In this document: one piece after another, positions 42,452-51,248 of the stretch
Position numbering within the stretch: the stretch's first letter is position 1
Layout of the letters: each line of letters starts with the position of its first letter
NCBI GenBank assembly: GCA_910574205.1
Contig: CAJSYJ010000001.1
Location: 124,001-188,000 of the forward strand
Direction of reading: 5' to 3'
Source: Bacteroidales bacterium
GTDB taxonomy: Bacteria; Bacteroidota; Bacteroidia; Bacteroidales; Rikenellaceae
DNA: 64,000 nt
Translations under genes and position numbers: made by a program
Notes under the pieces: model-generated
Told to the model about the DNA's origin: nothing
The model's database searches: none
The model's input: only the letters and a program-made list of their open reading frames with translations

Positions 42452-43630
42452 CTATAACTTACCCCAATATTTACTGTCGGTGGCCAGCCGCTTCAAACGC
42501 GGCATGACAAGTATCGGCAGAACGACGAATGCCGCCATACATACGATCGGCATGGTCGAGTATACGGCCGGCGCACCGCGCATGGCCTGATCGATGAATA
42601 TCTCCGTAAAGTAGGTAAACGGAAATATTTTGCTCAGATACTGCATTACCGGATACATCGCCATGATCGGGAATGTCAGACCCGAGAATGTAAAGGCGAG
42701 CACCGAGTAGCCGCCGCCTATCGACAGCCCCAGACGCAGGTTGCCCAACACCGATATGATGAATACCGATATGGCCTGATAACTCACGATAAACAGCACG
42801 ATACCGGCCAGCAGCACCCAGAAGCTGCCGTTGAGAGGTACACCCACGCCGCGGAACATGATCAGGAACATTACCTGCGAGAGGATGAACATAATCATCG
42901 TTATGGGCAGCGTCTTGCCCAGCAGCGCGGCGGTCATATCGCCCGAGGCCGAGTCGAGCCACTCGCCGGCGGTCGAGTAACGCAATTCGCGGCCGATAGC
43001 GTAGACCGTCGTCAGCACGGTAAATATCATCAGCATCATAAACATGAATATCGGTGCCAGATAATAACCGTAATTCAGATACGGATTCGAGATCACGTGT
43101 TTCGAAAAGCGTATGGGCATGATCTGCGCCATAGCCTGATAGGATGTCAGCCCGGCAGCCTGCAACTTCGTGAGCTGCACGCCGGCCGTGAACGTCTGCA
43201 CCGCCGTCTGAATATCCTTGGCGAGCATGCCGTTGACCGATATGTTCGCACCCGAGATATAGGCCTCCACGTGGGTCTGTTCGTTGCCGTATATTTCGCG
43301 CTCGAAGCCGTCAGGTATCTGCACGATACCCGATACTACGCCTTTGCGCATGAGCCGCTCGCCCTCGTCCATATCCGAGATATCGTATGCGATCAATACG
43401 CCGGGAGTCTCGCCTATCATCGTCGAGAGCTTGCGCGACAGCGGCGTGTCGTCCTGATCGAGCATCGCCACGGGCAGCTTGCGTATCGACCCGTTGTCGA
43501 ACATCACGGCGAAGAAGGCGAACGAGATTACCGGCAGCACGATAGCCAGCATACGGTACATGCGATGATGCACCATGTGGCTCAGCTCGCGCCTGAACGA
43601 AGTGAGCATGTTATGGAAAAATCCCGACAT
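42452..43630 (-). CDS. ABC-2 type exporter permease (first copy)
   Basis: A 392-residue relative of the neighbouring permease with the same layout: an N-terminal helix (MYRMLAIVLPVISFAFFAVMF), an extracytoplasmic region, and a cluster of helices from NPYLNYGYYLAPIFMFMMLMIF on, including the conserved GLTFPIMAMYP segment. The two permeases probably form a heterodimeric inner-membrane channel. The gene starts 9 bp after the HlyD gene on the same strand. Substrates of such exporters range from drugs to small lipids. None can be deduced here. Confidence 0.92.
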   Translation of the reverse strand: MSGFFHNMLTSFRRELSHMVHHRMYRMLAIVLPVISFAFFAVMFDNGSIRKLPVAMLDQDDTPLSRKLSTMIGETPGVLIAYDISDMDEGERLMRKGVVSGIVQIPDGFEREIYGNEQTHVEAYISGANISVNGMLAKDIQTAVQTFTAGVQLTKLQAAGLTSYQAMAQIMPIRFSKHVISNPYLNYGYYLAPIFMFMMLMIFTVLTTVYAIGRELRYSTAGEWLDSASGDMTAALLGKTLPITMIMFILSQVMFLIMFRGVGVPLNGSFWVLLAGIVLFIVSYQAISVFIISVLGNLRLGLSIGGGYSVLAFTFSGLTFPIMAMYPVMQYLSKIFPFTYFTEIFIDQAMRGAPAVYSTMPIVCMAAFVVLPILVMPRLKRLATDSKYWGKL

Positions 43631-43639
43631 AACTCTGCG

Positions 43640-44626
43640 CTACTCTATCGAATCCCAATCCACGATGACGCTCATGCCCGGACGCATGTACTCGACCGCC
43701 GTAACCGGCTTGGCCTTGACGGCGAATGTGCGCACGTCGAAACCGCCCTGCGTACGCGTCGCGTTCCATGTCGCGAAGTCGGCCTCGACCGAAATGAACG
43801 TAACCACGAACTCTACGTCGCGATCCAGCGCCGGCACGAAACCAGAGAAGCGCTTTCCCATAGTTATACGCGGCATAAGCGTCTCCTTGACATTGAACAC
43901 CACCCAAATATCGCTCATATCGAGTACCGTGACCACGGGATAACCCGTACCTACCAGCTCGCCCGCTTCGGAGATGACGGTCGATATCTCGCCCGTGACG
44001 GGCGAAACGACCATTGCGTCGCTCAGATACGACTCCACCTCGTCCACCGCGCCCTGTGCCTGTCGCACCTGAGCCGCCGTGGCATCCTTCTCCTCGCTCG
44101 TTGCACCGTCGACGGCCAGATCGTACTGCGCACGAGCAGCCTCGGCCGTAGCACGCATGGCGTCGAGATTCGCCTGCGCCTCGTCGAGCTTCTGACGCGG
44201 AACGACCCCCTTGTCGTAGAGCGCCTTGGCACGATCGTAGGTCTTTTGTGCCAGCGTCAGGCCGGCATCGGCCTTCTGCCACATGCTCTTGGCGGCCTCC
44301 AACTGGGGCTTGCGGGCACCCTTGTCGGCCTTCTTGTTCATGGCCTCGGCGGCGCTGCGCACGGCCTCGGCCTGAATGAGCTTTGCGTTCAGCTCGGGGG
44401 TAGATATGGTGTAGAGCAGCTGTCCCTTGACTACGTGCTGACCCTCCTCGACCAGCAACGAATCGATGCGCCCCGCAATCTTCGACGAAGCCTTGTATGT
44501 CTTGCACTCGACCGTACCCTGTATGTAGGTCGGCTCCTTGCGCTCGATTATTCTGTCGGCGAAGATCACCAGAACCACTATGACCAGTGCCGCGATTGCG
44601 ATAGCGATAATGTTTTTCTTTTTCAT
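43640..44626 (-). CDS. HlyD-family periplasmic adaptor (membrane fusion protein)
   Basis: A 328-residue protein with one N-terminal helix (IIAIAIAALVIVVLVIF). A biotinyl-lipoyl-like half follows (GRIDSLLVEEGQHVVKGQLL), then a long coiled-coil hairpin rich in Ala, Glu and Lys (about residues 80-195), and the second lipoyl half and beta-barrel (VVSPVTGEISTVISEAGE). It bridges the inner-membrane permeases with the TolC-like channel. It lies 15 bp after the TolC gene. Confidence 0.93.
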   Translation of the reverse strand: MKKKNIIAIAIAALVIVVLVIFADRIIERKEPTYIQGTVECKTYKASSKIAGRIDSLLVEEGQHVVKGQLLYTISTPELNAKLIQAEAVRSAAEAMNKKADKGARKPQLEAAKSMWQKADAGLTLAQKTYDRAKALYDKGVVPRQKLDEAQANLDAMRATAEAARAQYDLAVDGATSEEKDATAAQVRQAQGAVDEVESYLSDAMVVSPVTGEISTVISEAGELVGTGYPVVTVLDMSDIWVVFNVKETLMPRITMGKRFSGFVPALDRDVEFVVTFISVEADFATWNATRTQGGFDVRTFAVKAKPVTAVEYMRPGMSVIVDWDSIE

Positions 44627-44641
44627 CTCTTTCCTATATTT

Positions 44642-46108
44642 TTATTTGTTCAAATCGTATGTTACGGGGCGCGCATCGGCACGACGCGCATAATGCACGA
44701 ACTCGTCGCTCATGCCGGCAGCTTCGAGCAGCTTGGCCAGCGCGACATCGTAGCCGTATGCCGCCTGCATGCGCTCGGTCTTGACCTTGGCCAGATTCAG
44801 CTCGGCGTCGATCAGCTCCGACGACGAAGTCATGCCCTCCAAGAACGCCTCGTTCTTCATGCGCAGATACTCCTCCGCGAAGGCTATCGATGACTCGATC
44901 GAGATCAGCTGGTTGGCATAGTTGACCAGTTGGTTGTAGAGCTTCTCGACAAGCACCGATATGTCCTGCCCGGCCTTTGCTTGGAGCGACTCGACGCGGC
45001 GCACGGTCTGCTTGGCGGCCGAGTATTTATATTCGCGGTTCAGGCCGTCGAAGATCTTGAAGTTGATGCCGACGCCGACAGCCCAGCGAGGCAGTATATT
45101 GGTTACCTGATAATTGTAGAACGTACCGCCGCCCATGGCAACCACCTGCGGAAAGAAGTCGGAGCGCTCGACCTTCACGCCCTCTACGGCCAGATCGCGC
45201 TTTATGCCGACCTGCGACAACAGCGGATTGCCGACCTGCGCCATCTCCTTATAGTAGTCTACGCCCTCGATATCGTCGAGCACGAACATCACGCTTATCG
45301 GCGTGCGCTCCGTCGAACCGTTTTCGCCCAGCGTATTGGCCAGAGCATCTTGCAGCGTTGCCACTTGCAGCCGCGCATTGGCCAACTCGCGCTCGGCCTC
45401 GGACAGCTTAAATTCGACATAGAGCTTCTCGCTGCGCGCAATCATACCCTGCTCCTCCAAGGCCTCGGCATCGCGCAAGTGCGACTCGACGCCTCGACGC
45501 ACCTGCTCGCGCACGTCGACCACCTGCATGGCCAGCGCAAGCCCGAAGTAGCGTTCGACGAGCTCCGAGACCAACGCATTGCGCGTGCTCTCGCCCGACA
45601 GCGCGGCACTCTTCTCATTGAGCCGTGCGGCACGGTTGGCCGCATTGATCTTTCCGCCGAGGAATATCGGCACCGTAACCTCGCCGCCGATGAAGCCGAG
45701 GCTGCGGTCCTGAATCGTATACTTCCAGTCGGCACCGAATATAGGCGCCAGCTTGCCCTGCAACGCCGAAGCCAGCTCGGGCGGAATCAGGCCTGCGGCC
45801 ACGCCGCCGGATATGACATCCGAAGCCATACCGCCGACGGCATCGCGCGCCGGATTGAAATCGATTCCTAAATCCTTGCCCAGATATGTATACGCGCCGA
45901 ATACGTTTACCTTAGGCATTCTCAGTCCGACGGCAGCCTGACGCTCGCGGCGTGCGGCCTGCTCCTCGTAGTGCGACGCCTCGATCGAGGGGTTGTTTTC
46001 GAGTGCGATACCGAGCGCATCGTCGAATGTCAGCGTCGACGTAGGCTGTTGCGCCAATGCAGCATGACACAGCGCAACGGTTGCAATTGTTACAATTACT
46101 CTTTTCAT
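44642..46108 (-). CDS. TolC-family outer-membrane channel
   Basis: A 488-residue exported protein with a signal peptide ending ALA at about residue 19. Two repeats of the outer-membrane efflux protein domain follow: the first begins LTFDDALGIALENNPSIEAS, and the second carries the ELIDAELNLAKVKTERMQA helix. This is the usual TolC/OprM pattern of long helices with short strands. It is the first gene of the exporter operon. A -7 box TACTTTTG (46169-46162, minus strand) lies about 55 bp upstream of the start. Confidence 0.93.
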   Translation of the reverse strand: MKRVIVTIATVALCHAALAQQPTSTLTFDDALGIALENNPSIEASHYEEQAARRERQAAVGLRMPKVNVFGAYTYLGKDLGIDFNPARDAVGGMASDVISGGVAAGLIPPELASALQGKLAPIFGADWKYTIQDRSLGFIGGEVTVPIFLGGKINAANRAARLNEKSAALSGESTRNALVSELVERYFGLALAMQVVDVREQVRRGVESHLRDAEALEEQGMIARSEKLYVEFKLSEAERELANARLQVATLQDALANTLGENGSTERTPISVMFVLDDIEGVDYYKEMAQVGNPLLSQVGIKRDLAVEGVKVERSDFFPQVVAMGGGTFYNYQVTNILPRWAVGVGINFKIFDGLNREYKYSAAKQTVRRVESLQAKAGQDISVLVEKLYNQLVNYANQLISIESSIAFAEEYLRMKNEAFLEGMTSSSELIDAELNLAKVKTERMQAAYGYDVALAKLLEAAGMSDEFVHYARRADARPVTYDLNK

Positions 46109-46161
46109 ATTCAGATTTTATGTCTTATCTCTGTTCGTCGCTTATCGAGGCGATCCGCATG

Positions 46162-46169
46162 CAAAAGTA
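46162..46169 (-). promoter_or_regulatory. -7 box of the exporter operon
   Basis: TACTTTTG on the minus strand, 54 bp before the TolC start. No properly spaced TTTG -33 was found, so a regulator may be required. Confidence 0.5.
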
Positions 46170-46284
46170 GAACGAAAATCGACTCGCAGAACACTGCGAT
46201 GCAAATATCGGACTCAACAGGATATGAGTATGCCCAAATCGAACATTTCGGACATTCAAATACTACATATCGAAGATAAACTGA

Positions 46285-47457
46285 CTACTTTGAAGAATAT
46301 TCGAGCCTTAAAAAGGTAATTTCAGGACATGCTCCTATACGTGTCGGAACACCGACGCAGCCGATGCCGTCATTGATATAGAGCGACGAGAAGCCCTCGC
46401 GGTACAGTCCGCTCCAACGGGGATATATCGCCTGCGCAGGAGAGAGTCCCCGCCCGCCCGAGGGCAGCTTGCACTGCATCGCATGCACGTGACCCGACAG
46501 CGTAAGGTCGACCTTGGATGTCGCCAGCAGCGTCTCCCACAGCTGGGGCACGTGCGACAGCGTGATATCGAACGCCTGCCGGTCGACATTCTCGTATATT
46601 ACCGTCGGATCGACATCGGGTATGTGCCTTGAATGTCGCGTATCGTGCCACTGCTCTCTGAACGAGATGCCGCTTACGGCGATGCTGTCGGCCCCGCGCA
46701 CGATCCATACGGTCGTGTCTTCGAGCGGCAGCCACCCCATTTCCCGCTCGGCCGCGACCACGCGGGAGAGATTCTCGGCGGCAGGCAGCGAGGCTCGGTC
46801 GGATATGTATATGCCCGTATCGTGGTTGCCCGTAACCGACACCACACCGTCTCGGGCGCGTATCGACCCGAGTATCCCGATCAGTTCGCCGGTCAGTTCG
46901 TCGTACCGCACATTAACCAGATCTCCGCAAAAGGCCACAAGATCGGCATCGAGCGAGTTGACCGTTTCGACGATACGCCGGCACTCTGCGGCCGGACGCA
47001 GCATCGAGCCTACATGCAGATCGGATATCATCGCTATTCCGTAGCCGTCGAATGCAGGCGGCAGATCGGGCGATTCGACCGCGACTCCGACCACACGGTA
47101 GTCGGTGCGGGTAACGAATGTGCCGTATATCGCCGTTAAAATAGCTGCTGCCGCAGCTGCGCTACCGGCGACGCGCCATATCCGCCGGCGGCTCCACAGC
47201 GTAAAGACGAGGTATATAGCACGCGGTATTACCGTAATGGCGTATAGGAGCATGATCCACATCAGAGCCAGCACCACGCCGCGCGTATTGTCCGGCAGAA
47301 GTACCTGAGCCGCAACGGCCGCCAGCGGCAGCATGTCGTCCAGCAGGCAGAGCGCCAGCAGCCACCCGCCCCGGCGCCAGCGGCGATAGATGCGCTGCCA
47401 TGCCGCCAGATCGAGCGCCACGGCCACTGATGACAGTATGATTATAAGTCGAAACAT
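46285..47457 (-). CDS. Membrane-anchored metallophosphoesterase
   Basis: A 390-residue protein with about four N-terminal helices up to residue 120, then a calcineurin-like phosphoesterase domain: MISDLHVG, FCGDLVN, VTGNHDTGIY and, near the C-terminus, LSGHVHAMQ. This architecture matches YkuE/YaeI-like enzymes that act on lipid or cell-envelope phosphates. The substrate is not known. A -7 box TATCTTTG (47481-47474) lies 17 bp upstream of the start, giving a very short leader. It is divergent from the porin gene. Confidence 0.92.
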   Translation of the reverse strand: MFRLIIILSSVAVALDLAAWQRIYRRWRRGGWLLALCLLDDMLPLAAVAAQVLLPDNTRGVVLALMWIMLLYAITVIPRAIYLVFTLWSRRRIWRVAGSAAAAAAILTAIYGTFVTRTDYRVVGVAVESPDLPPAFDGYGIAMISDLHVGSMLRPAAECRRIVETVNSLDADLVAFCGDLVNVRYDELTGELIGILGSIRARDGVVSVTGNHDTGIYISDRASLPAAENLSRVVAAEREMGWLPLEDTTVWIVRGADSIAVSGISFREQWHDTRHSRHIPDVDPTVIYENVDRQAFDITLSHVPQLWETLLATSKVDLTLSGHVHAMQCKLPSGGRGLSPAQAIYPRWSGLYREGFSSLYINDGIGCVGVPTRIGACPEITFLRLEYSSK

Positions 47458-47473
47458 AACTCGTTTATGCGGG

Positions 47474-47481
47474 CAAAGATA
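47474..47481 (-). promoter_or_regulatory. -7 box of the membrane phosphoesterase
   Basis: TATCTTTG on the minus strand, 16 nt from the ATG. No clear -33 box. Confidence 0.45.
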
Positions 47482-47601
47482 CGAAACGTGTACCGGTATT
47501 TGGCATATTCCTTGCTTAAAGTGCGAGAAACGAAACTCGATATCATCATTGAACGAAGTTACAGGAAAGTATTCAAATTAAAAACCAAAACATTCCAGAT
47601 T

Positions 47602-48933
47602 ATGAAAACATTTCGACTTTTGATCGTGTCACTTCTGTCCGTAGCGAGCGTTGCCACGGCAACGGCCCAAAAACGTATGGATACGGGTAGAGGCGGCAAT
47701 CCCACCGTCTACCTGATCTCGGTTCAGGAGAACGACAACACGTGCGGATGCTCGCCGTCGATGATACGCGACAATGTTATCGGCGACTATCTCGACACCT
47801 ATCGCGGCGGTTTCCAGCAGGTACGCAATCCCCAGTTCATCTTCGCCACCAAAAACAATAAATTCTCTATGGCACTGGGCGGTTACATCAATCTGCGCAC
47901 GAGTTACGACTTCATGGGCGCCGTCGATAACATCGACTTCGTACCCTACTATATACCTATGGCAACGACTTACGCCAACCGTCAGCGAATAATGATGGAC
48001 GCAACCACCTCGCGTCTCTACATGAAGACGATCGTCAACAGCAGCTCACTGGGACGCATCGTAGCATTCGTCGACATGGACTTCCGCGGCGGCGACGAGT
48101 TCAGCTACACCCCGCGCCTGCGTTCGGCATACGTCAAGGTCGGCGGCTTTACCGTAGGTCGCGACGTGACCACATTCTGCGACCTGCTGGCAGGACCGCA
48201 GACGGTCGACTTCCGAGGCCCCAACGCCTATAACTTCAACTTCAACACGATGATCCGCTTCGAGCAGCCGTTCCTGCGCGACCACTGGACGTTCGCCCTG
48301 GCAGCCGAGATGCCCCGCGTCAACGCCACTTACGGCGAGAACTTCTCGCGCATATCGCAGCGCGTACCCGACGGCGTGGTATACTTGCAGTATGCTTGGG
48401 GCAAGGGACGCCGCAATCATCTGCGCGCTTCGGGTGTCGTTCGCGACATGTATCTGCACAACAACCTCTCGGGAGAGAACACTACGCGCGTGGGCTGGGG
48501 CACTCAGTTCAGCGGCCATATCGCATTCAACAGCTTCCTCGACATATTCTTCAACGGCGTATACGGCGAAGGCATATCGCCCTACATCCAGGATCTGGCA
48601 GGCGCTCCCTACGACCTTATGGCCGATCCCGCAAACCCGGGCAGCATCAAGACCATGCCCATGTGGGGCTGGCAGGCGGCAGGCCGTCTGAGCTTCGTTC
48701 CGGGCGTGTTCTGGGTATCGGGCGGCTACTCGAACGTCAACATCGAGAACGACGACAACCTGATGACCCCCGACCAGTACAAGAAGGGACAGTACATCTT
48801 CGCCAATATGTTCTGCAACATATCGTCGAACTGCACCCTCGCCGTGGAGTATCTGCGCGGTTACCGCGAGAATTTCAGCGAGCTGCAAAATACGGCCAAC
48901 CGTATCAGCCTCATGGTTCAGTACAACTTCTGA
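47602..48933 (+). CDS. Outer-membrane porin (DcaP-like beta-barrel)
   Basis: A 443-residue exported protein with a signal peptide (MKTFRLLIVSLLSVASVATATA), a short N-terminal region with a CGCS pair, and then a beta-barrel. Features such as MALGGYINLRTSYDFMG, the RMMMDATTSRLYMK-like strand (RIMMDATTSRLYMK) and a final strand ending in QYNF with terminal Phe are typical of DcaP-like/trimeric porins found in Bacteroidetes. It probably forms a general diffusion pore. I chose the ATG at 47602 because it opens the signal peptide. It is monocistronic, ended by a terminator at 48956. Confidence 0.85.
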   Translation: MKTFRLLIVSLLSVASVATATAQKRMDTGRGGNPTVYLISVQENDNTCGCSPSMIRDNVIGDYLDTYRGGFQQVRNPQFIFATKNNKFSMALGGYINLRTSYDFMGAVDNIDFVPYYIPMATTYANRQRIMMDATTSRLYMKTIVNSSSLGRIVAFVDMDFRGGDEFSYTPRLRSAYVKVGGFTVGRDVTTFCDLLAGPQTVDFRGPNAYNFNFNTMIRFEQPFLRDHWTFALAAEMPRVNATYGENFSRISQRVPDGVVYLQYAWGKGRRNHLRASGVVRDMYLHNNLSGENTTRVGWGTQFSGHIAFNSFLDIFFNGVYGEGISPYIQDLAGAPYDLMADPANPGSIKTMPMWGWQAAGRLSFVPGVFWVSGGYSNVNIENDDNLMTPDQYKKGQYIFANMFCNISSNCTLAVEYLRGYRENFSELQNTANRISLMVQYNF

Positions 48934-48955
48934 TTCTGCCATAATGCGTTCAGTG

Positions 48956-48991
48956 CGGGCGGTTCTCCGGTTTGGAGAATCGTCCGTTTTT
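48956..48991 (+). terminator. Terminator of the porin gene
   Basis: CGGGCGGTTCTCC (48956-48968) pairs with GGAGAATCGTCCG (48974-48986), two G-U pairs, followed by TTTTT. The -33 box of the next promoter lies in its loop. Confidence 0.85.
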
Positions 48992-49002
48992 ATTTATTTT
49001 TG
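48971..49002 (+). promoter_or_regulatory. Promoter of the DUF4491 gene
   Basis: TTTG (48971-48974), 20 nt, TATTTTTG (48995-49002). It overlaps the porin terminator. Confidence 0.75.
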
Positions 49003-49022
49003 TCCAAACTCAATATCGTTAT

Positions 49023-49316
49023 ATGGAGCTCTATTTTACCGGCCTTATCATAGGCATCGCCACATTCGTCATCATAGGCATCTTTCATCCGCTCGTAATC
49101 AAGGGCGAGTACTACTTCGGCGTGGGGTGCTGGCGGGCATTTCTCGCAATGGGCATCGTTGCGACCGCGGCTTCGGTCTTCGTGGCCGACGTGCTATGGT
49201 CGACGCTGCTTGCCGTGTGGGGCACATCGTCGTTTTGGAGCATCGGCGAGGTGTTCGAGCAGCGAAAGAGGGTCGAAAAGGGGTGGTTCCCGAAACGCGA
49301 AGCGGAACGTAGATGA
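49023..49316 (+). CDS. DUF4491 small membrane protein
   Basis: A 97-residue protein with three predicted helices (about residues 3-25, 38-58 and 60-75) and a charged C-terminal tail (FEQRKRVEKGWFPKREAERR). The pattern GIFHPLVIKGEYYFG and SIGEVFEQ-KRV-KGWFP is the DUF4491 signature, common in Bacteroidetes. No function is established. The ATG lies 21 bp after a good promoter. A hairpin follows the stop. Confidence 0.88.
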   Translation: MELYFTGLIIGIATFVIIGIFHPLVIKGEYYFGVGCWRAFLAMGIVATAASVFVADVLWSTLLAVWGTSSFWSIGEVFEQRKRVEKGWFPKREAERR

Positions 49317-49324
49317 AAAATATT

Positions 49325-49358
49325 CGGCGGAAGATGTTATATTCTTCCGCCGTTGTTC
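49325..49358 (+). terminator. Terminator after DUF4491
   Basis: CGGCGGAAGA (49325-49334) pairs with TCTTCCGCCG (49343-49352), followed by TTGTT. Confidence 0.7.
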
Positions 49359-49398
49359 GTCATATAAGTGAAATGCGACAAACAGAATTTATCAACGG

Positions 49399-49911
49399 AT
49401 GAAGATCGATCGTTATAACGAGCTGATGCTGTCGACCAAAGATGTGGCGTACCGCGTAGCGCTTAGCCTTGTGGGCAATGCCGCCGATGCCGAAGACGTG
49501 ACGCAGGACATCTATGAAATGGTGTGGCGCAGACGCGACGAGATATTGAACATGGGCAACCCCCGCGCCTATGTTCTCAGATCGGTCAGAAATCTTTGTC
49601 TCGATCGTTTCCGCGCCGTCGACAGACACGACCGCTCCTTGACGGCCATAGGACACGCAAGTGAAAGCAGTGCCGACTACGGAGCGCAGTACGATGCCCG
49701 GGACTATGCACGTATCGTCGAGGAGATCATCGCACGGCTGCCCGAACGCCAGCGTCTTGCCATACATCTGCGCGATGTGGAACAGTGGGACATCGATGAG
49801 ATCGCCGAGGTAACGCAGAGCGACGAGACGAGCGTAAGAATGAATCTGTCGCGTGCACGGCGAACGGTGCGCGAAGAACTTATAAAGATCATGAACTATG
49901 GAGTACAATGA
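49399..49911 (+). CDS. ECF-type RNA polymerase sigma factor
   Basis: A 170-residue sigma-70 family protein of the extracytoplasmic-function group. Region 2 includes NAADAEDVTQDIYEMVWRR and NPRAYVLRSVRNLCLDRFR. Region 4 includes LPERQRLAIHLRDVEQWDIDEIAEV and ETSVRMNLSRARRTVREEL, the helix-turn-helix for -35 recognition. Its gene overlaps the next by 14 bp, and that protein has the size and layout of an anti-sigma factor. The four-gene operon likely lets the cell respond to an envelope signal. Confidence 0.93.
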   Translation: MKIDRYNELMLSTKDVAYRVALSLVGNAADAEDVTQDIYEMVWRRRDEILNMGNPRAYVLRSVRNLCLDRFRAVDRHDRSLTAIGHASESSADYGAQYDARDYARIVEEIIARLPERQRLAIHLRDVEQWDIDEIAEVTQSDETSVRMNLSRARRTVREELIKIMNYGVQ

Positions 49912-50359
49912 GATCAGACGACTGTTAGACCGCTATTTCGACGGCGAGACTACACTCGATGAGGAGCAGGCGCTCCGACGGTTTTTCGCCTCGACGGCCG
50001 ATGTTCCGGCAGATTTGCGATATGCCGCTCCGATGTTTGCATACGCCGCCGAAAAGCGGACTCAGACGCGTCCCGTGGCGGCCAAGGCCTCGTCGAAACG
50101 CTTTTCGCACCGCTTAGGAAGCATCGCGGCATCTGTCGCGGCAGCAGCCTGCATCGTTCTCGGTGCGATGACTGTATTTCGCGGCGGAGATCTCGCAGCG
50201 GATATTGTGCCCGAGCAGGCGTATTGTTATCTCGACGGCCGCGCCATAACCGATCGTGCGGAGGCCGAGAGGGTCGCGCGGGGCGTATTGGACGGCGTAC
50301 AGGCCGATCTGAAACGCTCGTCCGAGATGCTGGCGACGTTGTCGATATTGGCAAAATAA
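49898..50359 (+). CDS. Probable anti-sigma factor, single-pass membrane protein
   Basis: A 153-residue protein with a cytoplasmic N-terminal region of about 70 residues (LLDRYFDGETTLDEEQALRRFF, like the zinc-less anti-sigma domain in Bacteroidetes). A hydrophobic helix follows at about residues 75-95 (SIAASVAAAACIVLGAMTVF), then a short periplasmic part. The layout and its position overlapping an ECF sigma gene suggest it restrains that sigma. No database-level family can be named with certainty. Confidence 0.7.
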   Translation: MEYNEIRRLLDRYFDGETTLDEEQALRRFFASTADVPADLRYAAPMFAYAAEKRTQTRPVAAKASSKRFSHRLGSIAASVAAAACIVLGAMTVFRGGDLAADIVPEQAYCYLDGRAITDRAEAERVARGVLDGVQADLKRSSEMLATLSILAK

Positions 50360-50382
50360 CAATTACAAATATCTATAAGTAT

Positions 50383-51228
50383 ATGAAACGCATATTTTTA
50401 ACTTTATTCTCGGTTGCGACCGTCGCGTCTGCCTCAGCTCAGCAGACCGATAACTCGAAAATCTATCTCAACGAGCAGCAACAGACATCTTTGAGCGCAT
50501 CGGGACATACCGCTACCCTATCCGTCGGAGGTTTGGAGTTGATATTCGGCGAGCAGGATCCGGCACTGACGCTCGGTGTCTATCCGCATAATAACGAATC
50601 GAACACCAAGATCTCGTTTGCCGGATTCAACGGGGTGTCGTACAATCATCTGTCGCTAATGGAGTTCGGCTTCTGCCAGATAGTCGGCACCGACTACGGC
50701 GCATACGCTGCCGAGGATCGCGGTTTTATGGATCTGAACAACGGCAAATCGATTCACGTGGCATTCAACTTCGTAACGTTCAACACCCTGCTTACCAAAA
50801 GCCGCACGCTGGGGCTGTCGATCGGGTTGGGACTCTCGGTGGAGAATTACGTATTCTCGAACGATCTGACCATAAAATATGCCGACGGCATGATGCGTCC
50901 CGAACCGATCGACGCATCGTATAAGAAATCGAAACTCGTGGCTACATACCTGCACGTGCCGGTGCTGCTCGACTGGAACATCAGAAGAGGCCTGTTCCTC
51001 TCGGCCGGTCTCAATTTCGATCTCAACATCGGCGGTCATACCAAGATCAAGTTTCCTAAGGAGAAGTATCGCAACTGCCACCTCAATCCGTTCAATGTGG
51101 GTGCGACGGTTCGTTTGGGATTCCAACGCCTCTATGTCTACGGCAACTACTCGTTCATGGAGATGTTCAAGCAGGATCAAGGCCCCAAAGCGCACCGCAT
51201 GTCGGTAGGTTTAGGTTTATGGTTCTAA
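50383..51228 (+). CDS. Outer-membrane beta-barrel protein
   Basis: A 281-residue exported protein (signal peptide to about residue 19, SASAQ) with alternating hydrophobic strands and a C-terminal aromatic residue (VGLGLWF), as in PorT-like/OmpA-barrel proteins of Bacteroidetes. The order sigma, anti-sigma, barrel, DUF4252 recurs in this phylum as a unit. It may be the output of the sigma factor or part of its sensing. It starts 23 bp after the previous stop. Confidence 0.8.
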   Translation: MKRIFLTLFSVATVASASAQQTDNSKIYLNEQQQTSLSASGHTATLSVGGLELIFGEQDPALTLGVYPHNNESNTKISFAGFNGVSYNHLSLMEFGFCQIVGTDYGAYAAEDRGFMDLNNGKSIHVAFNFVTFNTLLTKSRTLGLSIGLGLSVENYVFSNDLTIKYADGMMRPEPIDASYKKSKLVATYLHVPVLLDWNIRRGLFLSAGLNFDLNIGGHTKIKFPKEKYRNCHLNPFNVGATVRLGFQRLYVYGNYSFMEMFKQDQGPKAHRMSVGLGLWF

Positions 51229-51248
51229 ACGACAAATAGCATACGGAT

